Part shown: positions 9,858 through 21,682 of the stretch, in pieces
How positions within the stretch are numbered: the first letter of the stretch is position 1
How the letters are laid out: each line of letters opens with the position of its first letter
DNA from: Vulcaniibacterium gelatinicum
GTDB lineage: Bacteria > Pseudomonadota > Gammaproteobacteria > Xanthomonadales > Xanthomonadaceae
Assembly (NCBI RefSeq): GCF_008033445.1
Contig: NZ_VNKO01000008.1
Coordinates: forward strand, 51,950-115,949
Length of the DNA stretch: 64,000 nucleotides
Direction: 5' to 3'
The notes under the pieces: model-generated
Told to the model about the DNA's origin: nothing
The model's database searches: none
Seen by the model: the letters and a program-made list of their open reading frames with translations, nothing else
Made by a program: the position numbers and the translations under genes

Positions 9858-9992
9858 ATCTTTATCCCCTGCGTAGGTGGCGGGCACTGGACGCTTCTCG
9901 CCACGAGCGCCTGAGGCGCGAAAGACCGTGCAGGATCTGCCCTGTCGTCGCTCAGAAGGCAACCCGCTGAATTTAGACGGCCTGGATGAACC

Positions 9993-10039
9993 ATATAAAG
10001 TCGAATATAATTCACCGACATTTCGTAAAAAATTGCGAA
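9993..10039. promoter_or_regulatory. divergent AT-rich control region with LysR-type box
   Basis: Between the two divergent transcripts lies a markedly AT-rich stretch. TATAAT at 10006-10011 suits the plus-strand regulator. ATATAA at 9993-9998 reads TTATAT on the other strand, a candidate -10 for the sbtA operon. An inverted repeat TTCG-N10-CGAA (10022-10039) has the size expected for a LysR-family operator and lies just before the regulator's start, so autoregulation and control of the sbtA operon are likely. Confidence 0.5.
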
Positions 10040-10052
10040 TAGCAGGTTGATG

Positions 10053-10973
10053 ATGAATCTCAAACACCTGCGCTACTTCTGGGCGGTGGCCCATACCGGG
10101 AGTGTGGCGGCGGCCGCCAATCAGTTGCATCTGACGCCGCAAACCGTCAGCGCCCAGATCAAGCTGCTCGAGGACGACCTCGGAACGGCCTTGTTCAAGC
10201 CCGCCGGACGCGGCCTCGAACTCACCGAGGCGGGGCGCGTCGCGCTGTCCTACGCCGACGAGATCTTTGCGCTCGGTCATGAGATGGTCTCCTCGCTGCG
10301 GGCAAACGCAATCCCGGAGCAGACGATGACTACGTTTCGCGTCGGCGTTTTCGACATGATCCCCAAGTCGCTGACGCACCGTCTGCTGGCTTCGCTGAAG
10401 CGTGTGGACAAGCCACTACGGCTGGTTTGCCGCGAGGGCACGATCGACTGGTTGCTTGGGGAATTGGCGCTGCACCGGCTGGAGATGGTGCTGGCGGACC
10501 GCCCCATGCCGGCCGGCTTGGCGATACGCGGCCACAGCCGCAAGCTGGGCGAAAGCGCCGTCGCCTTTTTTGCCGCGCCCGAGCTGGCGCGGCGGGACGT
10601 GGCCTTTCCAGCCTGTCTGAACGGGGCGCCACTGTTGCTGCCCGGACCAAACGCGGCGGTACGGGGCGAGATCGACCTGTGGCTGGGCGAATCGCGCCTG
10701 TACCCACGGGTCGTCGGGGAGTTCGATGACAGCGCCCTGATGAAGGTCTTCGCCCAGGCGGGTGAAGGCTATTTCCCCGCGCCCGCGATCCTCTCGGACG
10801 AGATCTGCGCGCGCTATGGCGTCAGCGAGGTGGGACGGCTGGAGGAGGTGCGCGAGGCATTCTGGCTGATCAGCACGGAACGGCGCATCCAGCATCCGGA
10901 GGTCCGTGCCGTCCTGGAAGCCGCCCGCGGCGCGGTCTTCGTTGCGCAGGGCGACGGCCAAATGGCGCGGTAA
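10053..10973 (+). CDS. LysR-family regulator, NhaR-like
   Basis: This 306-residue LysR-type regulator has the helix-turn-helix at residues 3-60 (HTGSVAAAANQLHLTPQTVS) and an effector domain after residue 90. The opening LKHLRYFWAVAHTGSV and the LTPQTVSAQIKLLE pattern resemble NhaR, the Na+-responsive activator. ATG 10053 has AGG six bases upstream. ATG 10050 and TTG 10047 are in frame just before it. It is divergent from the sbtA operon with a shared AT-rich operator region, so it probably controls that operon, possibly in response to Na+ or bicarbonate. Confidence 0.88.
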   Translation: MNLKHLRYFWAVAHTGSVAAAANQLHLTPQTVSAQIKLLEDDLGTALFKPAGRGLELTEAGRVALSYADEIFALGHEMVSSLRANAIPEQTMTTFRVGVFDMIPKSLTHRLLASLKRVDKPLRLVCREGTIDWLLGELALHRLEMVLADRPMPAGLAIRGHSRKLGESAVAFFAAPELARRDVAFPACLNGAPLLLPGPNAAVRGEIDLWLGESRLYPRVVGEFDDSALMKVFAQAGEGYFPAPAILSDEICARYGVSEVGRLEEVREAFWLISTERRIQHPEVRAVLEAARGAVFVAQGDGQMAR

Positions 10974-10990
10974 GGATCGGAGTCCTGATC

Positions 10991-11941
10991 ATGTTGCAAC
11001 TCACTTCCCACCCGGACGATCTGTCCACCGCCGTGAACCTGCTGCGGGCGGGCGAGCTCGTGGCGCTGCCTTTCGAGACCGTTTACGGGTTGGCCGCCGA
11101 TGCGACCAACCCCGATGCCTTGCGCGCGATCTTTCGCGCCAAAGGCCGCCCGGCCGATCACCCGCTGATCGTGCATCTCGCCGCCGCTGAACAACTGTCG
11201 GACTGGGTCACCGAGGTACCGGAGGTCGTCTGGCGGCTGGCTTCGGCCTTTTGGCCAGGCCCGCTCACCCTGGTGCTGCCTGCCGCGCGAACGGTTTCGC
11301 CGCTGGTGACCGGCGGCCAAACGACCGTCGCGCTACGCGTGCCGGCACATCCGGTACCGCAGGCCGTCTTGCGACAGTTCGGTCGGGGCCTGGCCGCGCC
11401 ATCCGCGAATCCTTTTGGTCAAATCAGTCCGACCACGGCGGCGCATGTGCGGCGACACCTGGCCGGAAAGATCGCAGCGGTGGTCGATGGCGGCCCCTGC
11501 CTGGTCGGCATCGAGTCGACCATCGTCGATCTCAGTCGTGAACATCCGCGCATTCTGCGTCCCGGCGCCATCACCTCCGATATGCTCGCGCACCACCTGT
11601 TTCTTGCGGGCACCGTTACTGCGGCAGCGCCTCGCGTGCCAGGCGCCCTGGCCTCGCATTACGCGCCGCGCACACCGTGCTACCGGATCCCAGCCGGGCT
11701 GACCGAGGCACCGTTTCCAGGCCGGCGTACCGGGCTGCTTGCGCAGCGCCCCGCAAATTGGCCGGTGGCGAAGTTCTGGTTGATGCCCTCGCAGCCAGAA
11801 GACTATGCGCGCGCGCTTTACGCGGCGTTGCACGAGGCCGATGACAGCGGTTGCGAGACATTGCTGATTGCGCTGCCGCCGGACGAACCGGCGTGGGCGG
11901 CCATACACGACCGCTTGTGCCGCGCGACCCGATCTCTTTAG
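10991..11941 (+). CDS. Sua5-type threonylcarbamoyl-AMP synthase
   Basis: This 316-residue protein of the Sua5/YrdC/YwlC family makes threonylcarbamoyl-AMP for the t6A modification at position 37 of ANN-decoding tRNAs. The YrdC domain fills about residues 10-200 (GELVALPFETVYGLAADA, then KGRPADHPLIVHL, then APSANPFGQISPT). The C-terminal Sua5 extension follows after the HYAPRTPCY linker, so it is the long form rather than TsaC. A GGAG lies about nine bases before the ATG. It starts 17 bases after the LysR gene. Its TAG stop touches the solo IS end at 11942, so the extreme C-terminus may have been altered by that event. Confidence 0.88.
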   Translation: MLQLTSHPDDLSTAVNLLRAGELVALPFETVYGLAADATNPDALRAIFRAKGRPADHPLIVHLAAAEQLSDWVTEVPEVVWRLASAFWPGPLTLVLPAARTVSPLVTGGQTTVALRVPAHPVPQAVLRQFGRGLAAPSANPFGQISPTTAAHVRRHLAGKIAAVVDGGPCLVGIESTIVDLSREHPRILRPGAITSDMLAHHLFLAGTVTAAAPRVPGALASHYAPRTPCYRIPAGLTEAPFPGRRTGLLAQRPANWPVAKFWLMPSQPEDYARALYAALHEADDSGCETLLIALPPDEPAWAAIHDRLCRATRSL

Positions 11942-11981
11942 GAAAGGTCTGAACAACTCCGCCACTTTCGGCGAGAATCAG
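11942..11981. mobile_element. solo IS end (remnant)
   Basis: The sequence GGAAAGGTCTGAACAACTCC begins at 11941, and a CGGCGAGAAT block follows. This matches the terminal segment of the IS5-like element at 63874 (GGAAGGTCTGAACAACTCC, then TCTCGGCGACAAT). No transposase follows, because acs begins at once. I read it as the leftover terminal repeat of an insertion sequence, lying exactly between the Sua5 stop and the acs stop. It marks the right edge of the less GC-rich block. Confidence 0.7.
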
Positions 11982-13970
11982 TCATTGAATCGCCCCGCGC
12001 CGCTCCCGTACCAGCACCTCCACCACCGCCGGATCGGCCAGGGTGCTGGTGTCGCCGAGCTGGTCCGGTGCGTCCTCGGCGATCTTGCGCAGGATCCGGC
12101 GCATGATCTTGCCGCTGCGGGTCTTGGGCAGGCCCGGGGCCCATTGCAAGTGGTCGGGGGTGGCGATCGGGCCGATCTCCTTGCGCACCCATTCGATCAG
12201 CTCGCGGCGTAGCGCCTCGCTGCCCGTCTCGCCGGCCTTGAGCGTGACGTAGGCGTAGATGCCCTGGCCCTTGATGTCGTGCGGGAAGCCGACCACCGCG
12301 GCCTCGGCCACCTTCGGGTGCGCGACCAGCGCGCTCTCGATCTCGGCGGTGCCGATGCGGTGGCCGCTGACGTTGATCACGTCGTCCACCCGGCCGGTGA
12401 TCCAGTAGTCGCCGTCGGCATCGCGGCGGCAGCCGTCGCCGGTGAAGTACATGCCGGGGTAGGTCTTGAAGTAGGTGTCCACGAAGCGCGCGTGGTCGCC
12501 GTACACGGTGCGCATCTGCCCGGGCCAGGAATCGAGCAGCACCAGGTTGCCCTCGGCGGGGCCCTCGAGCACGCGGCCGTCCGCATCCACCAGCGCCGGC
12601 CGCACCCCGGGCAGCGGCCGCGTGGCCGAGCCGGGCTTGAGGTCGGTGGCGCCGGGCAGGGGGGCGATCAGGATCCCGCCGGTCTCGGTCTGCCACCAGG
12701 TGTCCACCACCGGGCAGCGGCCGTCGCCGACCACCTCGTGGTACCAGCGCCAGGCTTCCGGATTGATCGGCTCGCCGACCGTGCCGAGCAGGCGCAGCGA
12801 GGCGCGCGACGTCCGCTGCACCGGCGCCTCGCCCTCGCGCATCAGGGCGCGGATCGCGGTCGGGGCGGTGTAGAACAGCGTGACCCGGTGCCTGTCCACC
12901 ACTTCCCAGAAGCGCGAGACGGTGGGGTACGTGGGAATGCCCTCGAACACCACGCAGCTGGCGCCGTTGGCGAGCGGGCCGTACACCAGGTAGCTGTGGC
13001 CGGTGATCCAGCCGACGTCGGCGGTGCACCACCAGACGTCGTCCTCGCGCAGGTCGAACACGATCTCGTGGGTCCAGCTCGCGTACACGAGGTAGCCGCC
13101 GGTGGTGTGCAGCACGCCCTTCGGCTTGCCGGTGCTGCCGGAGGTGTAGAGGATGAACAGCGGGTCCTCCGCGTTCATGCGCTCGGGCTCGCAGGTGTCG
13201 GCCTGGCCGTCCACCACCGCGTCGTACCAGCGGTCGCGCGGCATCTGCATCGGCACCGCGGCGCCGGTGTGGCGCACCACCAGCACGGTCTCGACGCTGT
13301 CGGTGCCCGGCAGCTTCAGCGCCGCGTCCACGTTGGCCTTGAGCGGGATGCGGCGGCCGCCGCGCACGCCCTCGTCGGCGGTGATGACGAGCCTGCTGCC
13401 GCAGTCGGCGATGCGGTCGGCGATCGAGTGCGGGGCGAAACCGCCGAACACCACCGAGTGGATCGCGCCGATGCGGGCGCAGGCGAGCATCGCCACCACC
13501 GCGTCGGGGATCATCGGCAGGTAGATCGTGACCCGGTCGCCCTTGCGCACGCCGAGGCGGCGCAACGCGTTGCCGAGCCGGCACACGCGCGCGTGCAGCT
13601 CGCGGTAGCTGATGTGCTGCGCCGGCTCCGCGGGATCGTCGGGCTCGAAGATCAGCGCGGTCTTGTCGCCGCGCGCGGCCAGGTGGCGGTCGAGGCAGTT
13701 GACGCTGGCGTTGAGCTCGCCGTCCTCGAACCAGCGGATGCGGAAGTCCTCGGCGCGGAAGCTGACGTCGCGGATCCGGGTCGGGAACCGCATCCAGTCC
13801 ACGCGCCGCGCGACCTGGGCCCAGAACGCATCCGGGTCGCGCTGCGCCTGCTCGCACAGGCGCGCGTAGTCCTCGCGCGTGACCCGGGCGCGGGCGGCGA
13901 ATTCGGGCTGGACGGGATAGACGGCCTTGGCGGCAGGGTCGTGGCCGGCGGCGGGGCGGTGGACGGACAT
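11982..13970 (-). CDS. acs: acetyl-CoA synthetase
   Basis: This 662-residue AMP-forming acetate:CoA ligase matches the family's usual length (about 650). Motifs are the P-loop-like [20 protein letters not shown] near residue 273, [11 protein letters not shown], and the C-terminal [15 protein letters not shown], which carries the lysine that is acetylated for regulation. It activates acetate in the cytosol for the TCA/glyoxylate cycle. It stands alone on the minus strand. Its last codons (GAIQ, stop) abut the solo IS end, with no recognisable terminator between. Confidence 0.96.
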   Translation of the reverse strand: MSVHRPAAGHDPAAKAVYPVQPEFAARARVTREDYARLCEQAQRDPDAFWAQVARRVDWMRFPTRIRDVSFRAEDFRIRWFEDGELNASVNCLDRHLAARGDKTALIFEPDDPAEPAQHISYRELHARVCRLGNALRRLGVRKGDRVTIYLPMIPDAVVAMLACARIGAIHSVVFGGFAPHSIADRIADCGSRLVITADEGVRGGRRIPLKANVDAALKLPGTDSVETVLVVRHTGAAVPMQMPRDRWYDAVVDGQADTCEPERMNAEDPLFILYTSGSTGKPKGVLHTTGGYLVYASWTHEIVFDLREDDVWWCTADVGWITGHSYLVYGPLANGASCVVFEGIPTYPTVSRFWEVVDRHRVTLFYTAPTAIRALMREGEAPVQRTSRASLRLLGTVGEPINPEAWRWYHEVVGDGRCPVVDTWWQTETGGILIAPLPGATDLKPGSATRPLPGVRPALVDADGRVLEGPAEGNLVLLDSWPGQMRTVYGDHARFVDTYFKTYPGMYFTGDGCRRDADGDYWITGRVDDVINVSGHRIGTAEIESALVAHPKVAEAAVVGFPHDIKGQGIYAYVTLKAGETGSEALRRELIEWVRKEIGPIATPDHLQWAPGLPKTRSGKIMRRILRKIAEDAPDQLGDTSTLADPAVVEVLVRERRGAIQ

Positions 13971-14172
13971 GGACGGCTCCGCAGGACGTGGGGAGCGTCA
14001 GTGTGCCGCAAGCGCGCGGCGCGGGCGCCGCGCCGCGTCGTGGGGGAAAGTGGCTGGACGCCGGGAATCCCTGGGGCGCCCGTCCGTCGGAGTGACGTGC
14101 GCCGCGCGTCCAGGCCGCATCGTCGCCACGGCCGTACGGCCCGGCCCTGACCTGGATCAAGCCGGCGCGCGT

Positions 14173-14541
14173 TCAGCGGGGCGGGGCGGCCAGTTCGCGG
14201 GCGTCGAGGTGGCCGTCGCCGTCGCGGTCCTGCCGGGCGAACGTCTGCGCCAGGCGCGCGCGGTGCTCGGCACGGGTCAGCGGGCGGCCGCGGCCGCCGG
14301 GGAGTTCGGCCGGCGCGAGGGTGCCGTCGCGGTCGCGGTCCATCGCGTCGAAGGCGTAGCTCATCCAGTCCTGGTATTCGGCCAGCGAGACGCGGCCGTC
14401 GCGGTCGGCGTCCATGCGCGCGAGGTAGTCGGCGGTGGTGTGCACCTGGGCGGCGGCGAGCGCCGGCAGCACCAGCGCCGCCAGCGCGGACACGCCCGGG
14501 CCCGCGCGTCGCCGGGCGGGCCGTGGCGTGGGGGGACGCAT
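14173..14541 (-). CDS. secreted EF-hand protein
   Basis: This 122-residue protein has an N-terminal signal-like segment (SALAALVLPALAAAQ, about residues 18-32) and three EF-hand Ca2+ loops: DADRDGRVSLAE, DRDRDGTLAPAE and DRDGDGHLDARE. The first Asp/Asn and the final Glu ligands are in place in each. It is probably periplasmic or extracellular. It follows the desaturase gene by 24 bases on the same strand, so they may be co-transcribed. The biological role is unknown. Confidence 0.85.
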   Translation of the reverse strand: MRPPTPRPARRRAGPGVSALAALVLPALAAAQVHTTADYLARMDADRDGRVSLAEYQDWMSYAFDAMDRDRDGTLAPAELPGGRGRPLTRAEHRARLAQTFARQDRDGDGHLDARELAAPPR

Positions 14542-14565
14542 GGCGTCGGGCGGGCCCCGGCCCGC

Positions 14566-15771
14566 CTAGGCAGGCATGCCCTGCAGGGAATACCCCTTCA
14601 GGCGCATCGAGTATTCCTGCAGCGCGCGGATGCCGCTGGCCTCGGCCTCGCGGCACCAGGCCTGCAGTGCCTGCACGTGCGCGGCGACGTCGTGGCCGCG
14701 CGCCTCCAGCACCGCCGCCAGCCGCGCGCGGTACTCGAGCACGGCGCGGATCCGCGGCCGTTGCGCGACCCAGTCCTGCAATTGCGCGCGCGCTTCCGGC
14801 TTGAGCCAGCGGCCGTCGTCGGCCAGGCCCTTGCGCAGCTTGCGCGGCAGCAGCGCGCGCAGCTTCGCGCCCGCGGCGGCGGCCTCCTCGCGCAGCGCCG
14901 GCATCAGCACGTGGCGCTGGTAGTCGGTCATGGCGTGGAAGCGGTGCGCGAGCAGGGCCTTGATCGTCTCGGCGTCGGGCATGGCGATGTTCGGGCGCAC
15001 GTTGAGCGTGGGCGCCACGCGCAACACCTTGGCCAGGCCGAGCGCCTGCAGGCCGCGGATCGCCGCCCAGCCGATGTCGAACTCCCACTTGCGCAGGGCG
15101 AACTTGGCCGAGGACGGGAACGCGTGGTGGTTGTTGTGCAGCTCCTCGCCGCCGATCCACACGCCCCACGGCGAGAGGTTGGTGGCGGTGTCGGTGGTCT
15201 CGAAGTTGCGGTAGCCCCACCAGTGGCCCAGGCCGTTGACCACGCCCGCGGCCCAGAACGGGATCCACAGCATCTGCACCGCCCACACCGCCACGCCCTT
15301 GAAGCCGAACAGGGCGAAGCTGACCAGCAGCAGCAGGGTCGGGCCGAGCGAGGACCAGCGCGTGTAGAGATGGCGTTCGATCCAGTCGTCGGGGCAGCCC
15401 TTGCCGTACTTCTCGATCGAGTCGCGGTCGCGCCGCGCCTCGCGGTACAGCTCCACGCCGTTCCAGAACACCTTGCCGATGCCCTTGTGCATCGGGCTGT
15501 GCGGGTCTTCCTCGGTCTCGCACTTGGCGTGGTGCTTGCGATGGATCGCGGCCCATTCCCTGGTCACCATGCCGGTGGTCAGCCACGACCAGAAGCGGAA
15601 GGCGTGCGCGAGCGCGGGATGGAAGTCCACGCCGCGGTGCGCCTGGCTGCGGTGCAGGTACAGGGTGACGGTGAAGATGGTCAGCTGCGTGACCACCAGC
15701 AGGTACAGGGCCAGCGTCCCCCAACCGGCCTGCAGCAGGCCACCGGCGAGGAAATCGAGCAGAGCGGGCAT
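14566..15771 (-). CDS. acyl-CoA (delta-9 type) fatty acid desaturase
   Basis: This 401-residue membrane di-iron desaturase has all three histidine boxes: HRSQAHR near residue 40, HRKHHA near residue 77 and HNNHHAFPSSAKF near residue 215. Four hydrophobic segments flank the boxes. The family inserts a cis double bond into acyl chains, adjusting membrane fluidity. The C-terminal helical extension (after about residue 285) is typical of the xanthomonad and pseudomonad DesB-like enzymes. Transcription is divergent from mutM. Confidence 0.92.
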   Translation of the reverse strand: MPALLDFLAGGLLQAGWGTLALYLLVVTQLTIFTVTLYLHRSQAHRGVDFHPALAHAFRFWSWLTTGMVTREWAAIHRKHHAKCETEEDPHSPMHKGIGKVFWNGVELYREARRDRDSIEKYGKGCPDDWIERHLYTRWSSLGPTLLLLVSFALFGFKGVAVWAVQMLWIPFWAAGVVNGLGHWWGYRNFETTDTATNLSPWGVWIGGEELHNNHHAFPSSAKFALRKWEFDIGWAAIRGLQALGLAKVLRVAPTLNVRPNIAMPDAETIKALLAHRFHAMTDYQRHVLMPALREEAAAAGAKLRALLPRKLRKGLADDGRWLKPEARAQLQDWVAQRPRIRAVLEYRARLAAVLEARGHDVAAHVQALQAWCREAEASGIRALQEYSMRLKGYSLQGMPA

Positions 15772-15892
15772 TGCGGACTCCGGAAAATGAACGGGACGCG
15801 CGTTTGTCCACGCCCCGCGGCCATCATGCCAGCATCGTCCGCCGCGCGCGCGCCAAGGACCGTGACCGGGCCCCCGGTTCGTTCAGCTCTGC

Positions 15893-15905
15893 CACACTGC
15901 GCCCA
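15893..15905 (+). promoter_or_regulatory. -10-like hexamer abutting mutM start
   Basis: CACACT (15893-15898) is followed by exactly six bases and then the ATG at 15905. Standard spacing puts the first transcribed base on the A of ATG, so a leaderless message is possible. No Shine-Dalgarno sequence and no good -35 are visible. The same spacing occurs at plsB, the YgjP-type gene, tamA and the cassette antitoxin. Confidence 0.35.
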
Positions 15906-16717
15906 TGCCCGAACTGCCCGAAGTCGAGACCACCCGCCGCGGCCTGGCGCCGCACGTCGAGGGCCGCACCGTGCGCGCGGTGGTGCTGCGCCGGCCGGAC
16001 CTGCGCTGGCCGATCCCGGACGCGCTGCGCGCGCAGCTGCCCGGCCAGCGCATCCTCGCGGTGCGCCGCCGCGCCAAGTACCTGCTGCTCGACACCGCCG
16101 CCGGCAGCGTGCTGCTGCACCTGGGCATGTCCGGCAGCCTGCGCGTGCTGCCGGCGCGCACCCCGCCGCGCGCGCACGACCACGCGGACCTGGCGCTCGA
16201 CTCGGGCCGGGTGCTGCGCTTCAACGATCCGCGCCGCTTCGGCTGCCTGCTATGGCAGGCGCCCGGGCAGACCCATCCGCTGTTGCGCGGCCTCGGCCCG
16301 GAGCCGCTGTCGGAGGACTTCGACGGCGACTATCTGTTCGCGCGCAGCCGCGGCCGCCGCGCGCCGGTGAAGACCTTCCTGATGGACCAGCGGATCGTGG
16401 TCGGGGTGGGCAACATCTACGCCGCCGAGGCCCTGTTCGAGGCCGGGATCTCGCCGCTGCGCGCCGCCGGCCGGGTCTCGCGCGAGCGCTACGTCCTGCT
16501 CGCCGCGGCGGTCAAGCGCATCCTCGGGCACGCGATCGCGCGCGGCGGCACCACCCTGCGCGACTTCCTGGCCCCGGACGGGGCGCCGGGCTATTTCGAG
16601 CAGGAACTGGCCGCCTACGGCCGCGGCGGCGAACCCTGCCCGCGCTGCGGCCGCGCCCTGAAGGTGGCCGCGATCGGGCAGCGGACCACGGTCTGGTGCG
16701 GGCACTGCCAGCGCTGA
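15905..16717 (+). CDS. mutM: formamidopyrimidine-DNA glycosylase
   Basis: This 270-residue Fpg/MutM base-excision enzyme removes 8-oxoguanine and formamidopyrimidines and has AP-lyase activity. The catalytic N-terminus PELPEVETTRRGL is present (Pro1 after Met removal, and Glu2). So are the helix-two-turn-helix region (DQRIVVGVGNIYAAEALF) and a complete C-terminal zinc finger, CPRCGRALK ... TTVWCGHCQR. Length is standard. It is a single gene, divergent from the desaturase. Confidence 0.97.
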   Translation: MPELPEVETTRRGLAPHVEGRTVRAVVLRRPDLRWPIPDALRAQLPGQRILAVRRRAKYLLLDTAAGSVLLHLGMSGSLRVLPARTPPRAHDHADLALDSGRVLRFNDPRRFGCLLWQAPGQTHPLLRGLGPEPLSEDFDGDYLFARSRGRRAPVKTFLMDQRIVVGVGNIYAAEALFEAGISPLRAAGRVSRERYVLLAAAVKRILGHAIARGGTTLRDFLAPDGAPGYFEQELAAYGRGGEPCPRCGRALKVAAIGQRTTVWCGHCQR

Positions 16718-16825
16718 GGGTGCCCCCTCAACGGGGCGGGAACAACGTGAACGCGCCCGCCGACCGGCCGCCGTGACGCCAGTCTCACTCATTCGGGCTA
16801 TAGTGCAGGCGCCTCGGGGGGCACG

Positions 16826-17389
16826 ATGGCCGATACCGCCGACATCACGGAACTGCTGGACGCGGCCAGAGACGGCGACCGCTCCGCGCTCGACCGCGTC
16901 CTCGCCACCCTGTACCAGGAACTGCACGCGATGGCCCGGCGCCAGCTCGCCGGCCAGCACGGCCACACCCTCGACGCCACCGCACTGGTGCACGAGGCCT
17001 ATCTCAAGCTGGCCACGCGCAACACCGCGCGCTTCGACGACCGCGCCCACTTCTTCGCCTACGCCGCCTCGGCGATGCGCAGCGTGGTGGTGGACTACGC
17101 GCGCCAGCGCCTGGCGCAGAAGCGCGGCGGCGACCTGCACCGCGTCACCGAGCTGCCGGAGGAAGTCGAGGGCGGGCTGCGCCTGGACGAGGAGATGCTC
17201 GGCCTGGACACCGCGCTGACCCGCCTGGCGGCGGTGGATCCGCGCCTGGCGCAGGTGGTGGAACTGCGCTATTTCGCCGGCCTGTCGGAACTGGAGATCG
17301 CCGCGCTGCTCAAGCGCTCCGAGCGCAGCATCCGCCGCGACTGGCAGAAGGCGCGGGTGTTCCTGTTGGCGTCGCTGCAGGAACCCTGA
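16826..17389 (+). CDS. ECF-type sigma factor (TIGR02999-like)
   Basis: This 187-residue sigma-70 family factor has region 2 at about residues 35-100 (TALVHEAYLKLATRNTARF, then HFFAYAASAMRSVVVDYAR) and region 4 at about 130-182 (VVELRYFAGLSELEIAALL, then RSIRRDWQKARVFL). It is of the group regularly encoded beside a TPR-containing Ser/Thr kinase, as here. TATAGT at 16799-16804 is a candidate -10 with a short leader. No anti-sigma factor is visible, so phosphorylation by the adjacent kinase is the probable control. Confidence 0.9.
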   Translation: MADTADITELLDAARDGDRSALDRVLATLYQELHAMARRQLAGQHGHTLDATALVHEAYLKLATRNTARFDDRAHFFAYAASAMRSVVVDYARQRLAQKRGGDLHRVTELPEEVEGGLRLDEEMLGLDTALTRLAAVDPRLAQVVELRYFAGLSELEIAALLKRSERSIRRDWQKARVFLLASLQEP

Positions 17390-17453
17390 GCCGGCCGCCG
17401 CGCGGGGGCGGAAACGGGGGAAACGCACGTCGCGCACGACCGGGTGAGCCGAG

Positions 17454-20279
<2,826 letters not shown>

Positions 20280-20283
20280 GGCG

Positions 20284-20904
20284 CTACAGCGGCAGCGGCA
20301 CCTGCAGCGGCGCGATCGCGCCCTCGCCGCGCATCACCTTCTTGAATTCCGCGCGCGAAACCGAGACATAGCGCTCGTTGCCGCCGATCTCCACCTGCGG
20401 GCCGGCCTGCACCGCGCGCCCATGCTCGTCCACGCGCACGGTCATGGTCGCCTTGCGGCCGCTGTGGCAGATGGTCTTGATCTCGCTGAGTTCGTCGGCC
20501 CAGGCCAGCAGGTACTGGCTGCCTTCGAACAGCTCGCCGCGGAAGTCGGTGCGCAGGCCGTAGCACAGCACCGGAATGCGCAGCGCGTCCACCACCTCGG
20601 TCAGCTGCCACGCCTGCGCCCGGGACAGGAACTGCGCCTCGTCCACCAGCACGCAGTGCAGCGGCCCGTGGGCCGCGATGTCGGCCTCGACCAGGCGCTG
20701 CAGGTCCTCCTCGCGCGCGAACGCGCACCCCTCCGCGCGCAGCCCGATCCGCGAGGCCACCACGCCCTCTCCCGCGCGCCGGTCGAGCGCCGGCGTCAGG
20801 ATCAGCACCCGCATCCCGCGCTCGCGGTAGTTGTGCGCGCTCTGCAGCAGCGTGGTGGTCTTCCCGGCGTTCATCGCCGAGTAGTAGAAGTAGAGCTTGG
20901 CCAT
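20284..20904 (-). CDS. tdk: thymidine kinase, zinc ligands altered
   Basis: This 206-residue type II thymidine kinase of the pyrimidine salvage pathway has the P-loop [24 protein letters not shown], and the lasso segment GGNERYVSV. The zinc site differs from E. coli: ICFCGRKAS is ICHSGRKAT here, and VSVCRKHYK is VSVSRAEFK, so three of four ligands are gone. Start 20904 begins [14 protein letters not shown]. The upstream in-frame extension overlaps the pilin-like gene and is rejected. It is convergent with the kinase gene, four bases apart. Confidence 0.95.
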   Translation of the reverse strand: MAKLYFYYSAMNAGKTTTLLQSAHNYRERGMRVLILTPALDRRAGEGVVASRIGLRAEGCAFAREEDLQRLVEADIAAHGPLHCVLVDEAQFLSRAQAWQLTEVVDALRIPVLCYGLRTDFRGELFEGSQYLLAWADELSEIKTICHSGRKATMTVRVDEHGRAVQAGPQVEIGGNERYVSVSRAEFKKVMRGEGAIAPLQVPLPL

Positions 20905-20951
20905 TGCGGCGATTATCGCCGCAAGCGGCGCCCTGCGGCGTGTCACGCGGG

Positions 20952-21476
20952 CTAGAACGTGACCGTGACGATGATGGTATCGCTGTGCGGCCCGGCCGCC
21001 GGGTCCGCACCCAGCGGGATCCGCCCGTACACCGGCACCGTGGCGCGCCGGTCGGGCCCCGGCGGATTGCTGCCGGTGCAGCCGTTGCCGGTGGTGCCCG
21101 TCCTGCAGACCGCAGCCTGGGTGCCGCCGGTACCGTCGCCGAACACGATCGTGCGCGCGGCGTCGCGGTACAGGTTGTACGGCAACCGGCTGGTGCCCAG
21201 GCGCAGCTCGCGCGGCGTATAGGTGCCGGAATTGCCCGGGCTCAGGGTCGCGGTGAATGTGACCCGGCTCGGGTCGCGGCAATCCACCAGGAACTGCGTG
21301 CTTGCATCCAACGGCGCCACGGTCTCGACCGGATCGTAGGTGCCGAACGCAAGCGGGTTGGTGGTGAGCCGGCAGTCCTGCGCCTGTGCCAGGCCCGCAA
21401 AGCAGAAAAACAGGGGCAGCAAAACACCCCCTCGCGGCAGCAGCCCCACATATCGTTCATCTAGTGCGGCACACAT
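20952..21476 (-). CDS. spore coat U-domain pilus subunit (distal)
   Basis: This 174-residue secreted protein has a signal peptide (about 1-33, ending AGLAQAQ) and one SCPU domain: [17 protein letters not shown] near the start, then [16 protein letters not shown], then [10 protein letters not shown], ending IIVTVTF, the beta-strand end typical of donor-strand subunits. GAGGTAG lies just before the start. It is the last gene of the chaperone-usher pilus operon, separated from the others by the HAF-repeat gene. It may be a minor or tip subunit. Confidence 0.85.
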   Translation of the reverse strand: MCAALDERYVGLLPRGGVLLPLFFCFAGLAQAQDCRLTTNPLAFGTYDPVETVAPLDASTQFLVDCRDPSRVTFTATLSPGNSGTYTPRELRLGTSRLPYNLYRDAARTIVFGDGTGGTQAAVCRTGTTGNGCTGSNPPGPDRRATVPVYGRIPLGADPAAGPHSDTIIVTVTF

Positions 21477-21682
21477 ATCTACCTCGTGCCCGTCATTGCA
21501 AGCCATATGACCACGTTGCCGTTGACTCCAACCTTGTCTTGTCTTGATTTGCATGACTCAGGCGGCCATGGGCTCTGATCGGCCCTCGACGTCGGCTGTG
21601 TGCCCGCATGAGAGCTGCCTGAGTCATGCTTTCATTTTTTTGAACGCTTGGTCAACAAAGGCCAATTGAGGGCTGCAACGAC

